From assembly GCA_017425765.1 (NCBI GenBank), contig JAFOXE010000197.1, forward strand, positions 1 through 5,568: DNA of 5,568 nucleotides, written 5' to 3'. This DNA is from Paraprevotella sp. (GTDB taxonomy: Bacteria; Bacteroidota; Bacteroidia; Bacteroidales; Bacteroidaceae). Position numbers and translations under genes: made by a program. The notes under the pieces were generated by a model, which saw nothing but the letters and a program-made list of their open reading frames with translations, did not search any database and was not told the origin of the DNA. Position 1 is the stretch's first letter; the number at the start of each line of letters is the position of its first letter. This document shows positions 4,786 through 5,568 of the stretch, in pieces.

Positions 4786-5568
4786 ATGAAAGAAAAATTA
4801 CTTTCCTTTTGTATGCTTATTGCTGCCGTTTGGGGTCTTGCAATAGCAATGCCGACGGAGGTTTGTGCTGCAGAGTACAAACAACTCCCCGAATTAACTG
4901 AGGATACCAACAATCCTGTATGGTATACCATTAAGAACAACCGTTGCGGTAAATATGCAACTTATGCCGGCGACGCAACGAAGATGACTCTAGAAAGCGC
5001 AGCAACTTCCGGTTCGTTCTTCTATTTTACCGGTAGTAGTGATGGCACTGTGGCTACGGTAAAGATTTATAATTTCAATACCAAAAACCTTTGCAACGAA
5101 ACCAACTCATGGACAGAAAGTGGAAGAGTATGGTACATTAAGAATGCAACAGAAGACTATAATGGCTTAAGCATTTGTAAGGATATAAATTTCTCAAATC
5201 AAAGTAATTCTTGGAACAACGAGAGTGGTAGTGGCCTAGCAATTGCATATTGGAGCCCTTCCGACATCGGTTCAACCTGGATAATAGAGAAGGTTACCGA
5301 TGCTTCTACGTTGATTGATATTGCAGCTCTTAAAGCCGATGCAAAGGCAAAGATGGAGCCAATGAAAAATGCTCCGGTTTTGTATCCTACAACTCAGTTA
5401 AATGCTTATCTTGCAAAGGCCAACTCAACTCCGGCAACTAATAGTGTAAAAGATGTGGCTACGGCTTATAACGACATCGTGGGTGCTCTAAAAGCCGCAC
5501 AGGAATTGCCTAATGGAAAGAAAATTATCTTCGACAATAGTGCGGATAATCATCGATCCGGTTATAGC
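4786..5568 (+). CDS. Secreted protein with FIVAR-like helical segment, 3' part cut off by the window edge; possible glycan-acting enzyme
   Basis: The first 261 residues are visible and the frame stays open to the end of the window. Residues 1-29 are a signal peptide: a basic start, a hydrophobic core from about 5 to 21, and a probable cleavage after CAA at 27-29. C27 is not in a good lipobox. Residues about 43-170 form a beta-rich, aromatic- and Asn-rich domain running from PVWYTIKNN to STWIIEKV. It recalls the N-terminal lectin-like beta-trefoil regions of Bacteroidetes secreted glycosidases, though I cannot assign a family. Residues about 176-240 are two amphipathic helices of FIVAR type (ALKADAKAKM, then AYNDIVGALKAAQ), often a spacer or mucin-related module. 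A new beta domain seems to begin at KKIIFDNSADN (245-255). The divergent sialate O-acetylesterase makes a sialidase or other host-glycan hydrolase a reasonable guess, but no catalytic motif lies inside the window. Confidence 0.8.
   Translation, partial: MKEKLLSFCMLIAAVWGLAIAMPTEVCAAEYKQLPELTEDTNNPVWYTIKNNRCGKYATYAGDATKMTLESAATSGSFFYFTGSSDGTVATVKIYNFNTKNLCNETNSWTESGRVWYIKNATEDYNGLSICKDINFSNQSNSWNNESGSGLAIAYWSPSDIGSTWIIEKVTDASTLIDIAALKADAKAKMEPMKNAPVLYPTTQLNAYLAKANSTPATNSVKDVATAYNDIVGALKAAQELPNGKKIIFDNSADNHRSGYS

Noticed and set aside
4665..4940. Minus-strand open frame of 91 codons over the divergent promoter region
   Set aside because: It overlaps the plus-strand promoter and signal-peptide coding region and has no domain or promoter of its own.

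Overview
The window looks like a chromosomal piece of a Bacteroidota genome, most likely Bacteroidales of the Prevotella/Bacteroides type. Three lines of evidence point there: -7 promoter elements of the TAnnTTTG form in front of the transcription units, start codons preceded by A/T-rich leaders without a Shine-Dalgarno sequence, and protein types typical of that phylum (a Bacteroidetes-style CDP-alcohol phosphatidyltransferase, a two-domain sialate O-acetylesterase, and a secreted protein with a FIVAR-like helical segment). The species assignment is an inference; no rRNA or other marker gene is present.

Left half (1-2230, all minus strand): a compact three-gene operon read right to left. A promoter at about 2222-2229 drives an ATP-grasp enzyme (2200-1340). 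A 44-bp gap follows, then an integral-membrane CDP-alcohol phosphatidyltransferase with the complete catalytic motif (1295-381). This overlaps by 11 bp a HAD-superfamily hydrolase (391 to beyond the left edge). A head-group transferase next to a probable phosphatase and an ATP-dependent ligase or kinase suggests a lipid head-group module. The transferase resembles those I associate with Bacteroides inositol-lipid synthesis, so phosphatidylinositol-phosphate synthesis followed by dephosphorylation is the leading hypothesis, but the head group cannot be read from the sequence.

Middle (2201-2415): a gene-free spacer with the operon promoter and a perfect 16-bp inverted repeat that encloses a smaller hairpin. 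It lies between the upstream esterase gene and the lipid operon and probably helps insulate them, although its T-tract lies on the plus-strand side.

Right half (2416-5568): a 687-residue secreted esterase on the minus strand, in which an SGNH/GDSL hydrolase domain is fused to a sialate O-acetylesterase (SASA) domain. Both catalytic sets are intact. Its promoter is a near-ideal Bacteroides promoter. Divergent from it across a 306-bp region is the 5' part of a secreted protein (4786 to beyond the right edge) with a probable beta-rich carbohydrate-binding-like N-terminus and a two-helix FIVAR-like spacer. The two divergent genes may together process sialylated or O-acetylated host glycans. The catalytic part of the second gene is outside the window, so the suggestion that it is a sialidase is only a guess.

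No tRNA, rRNA, CRISPR array, insertion sequence or transposase was seen.
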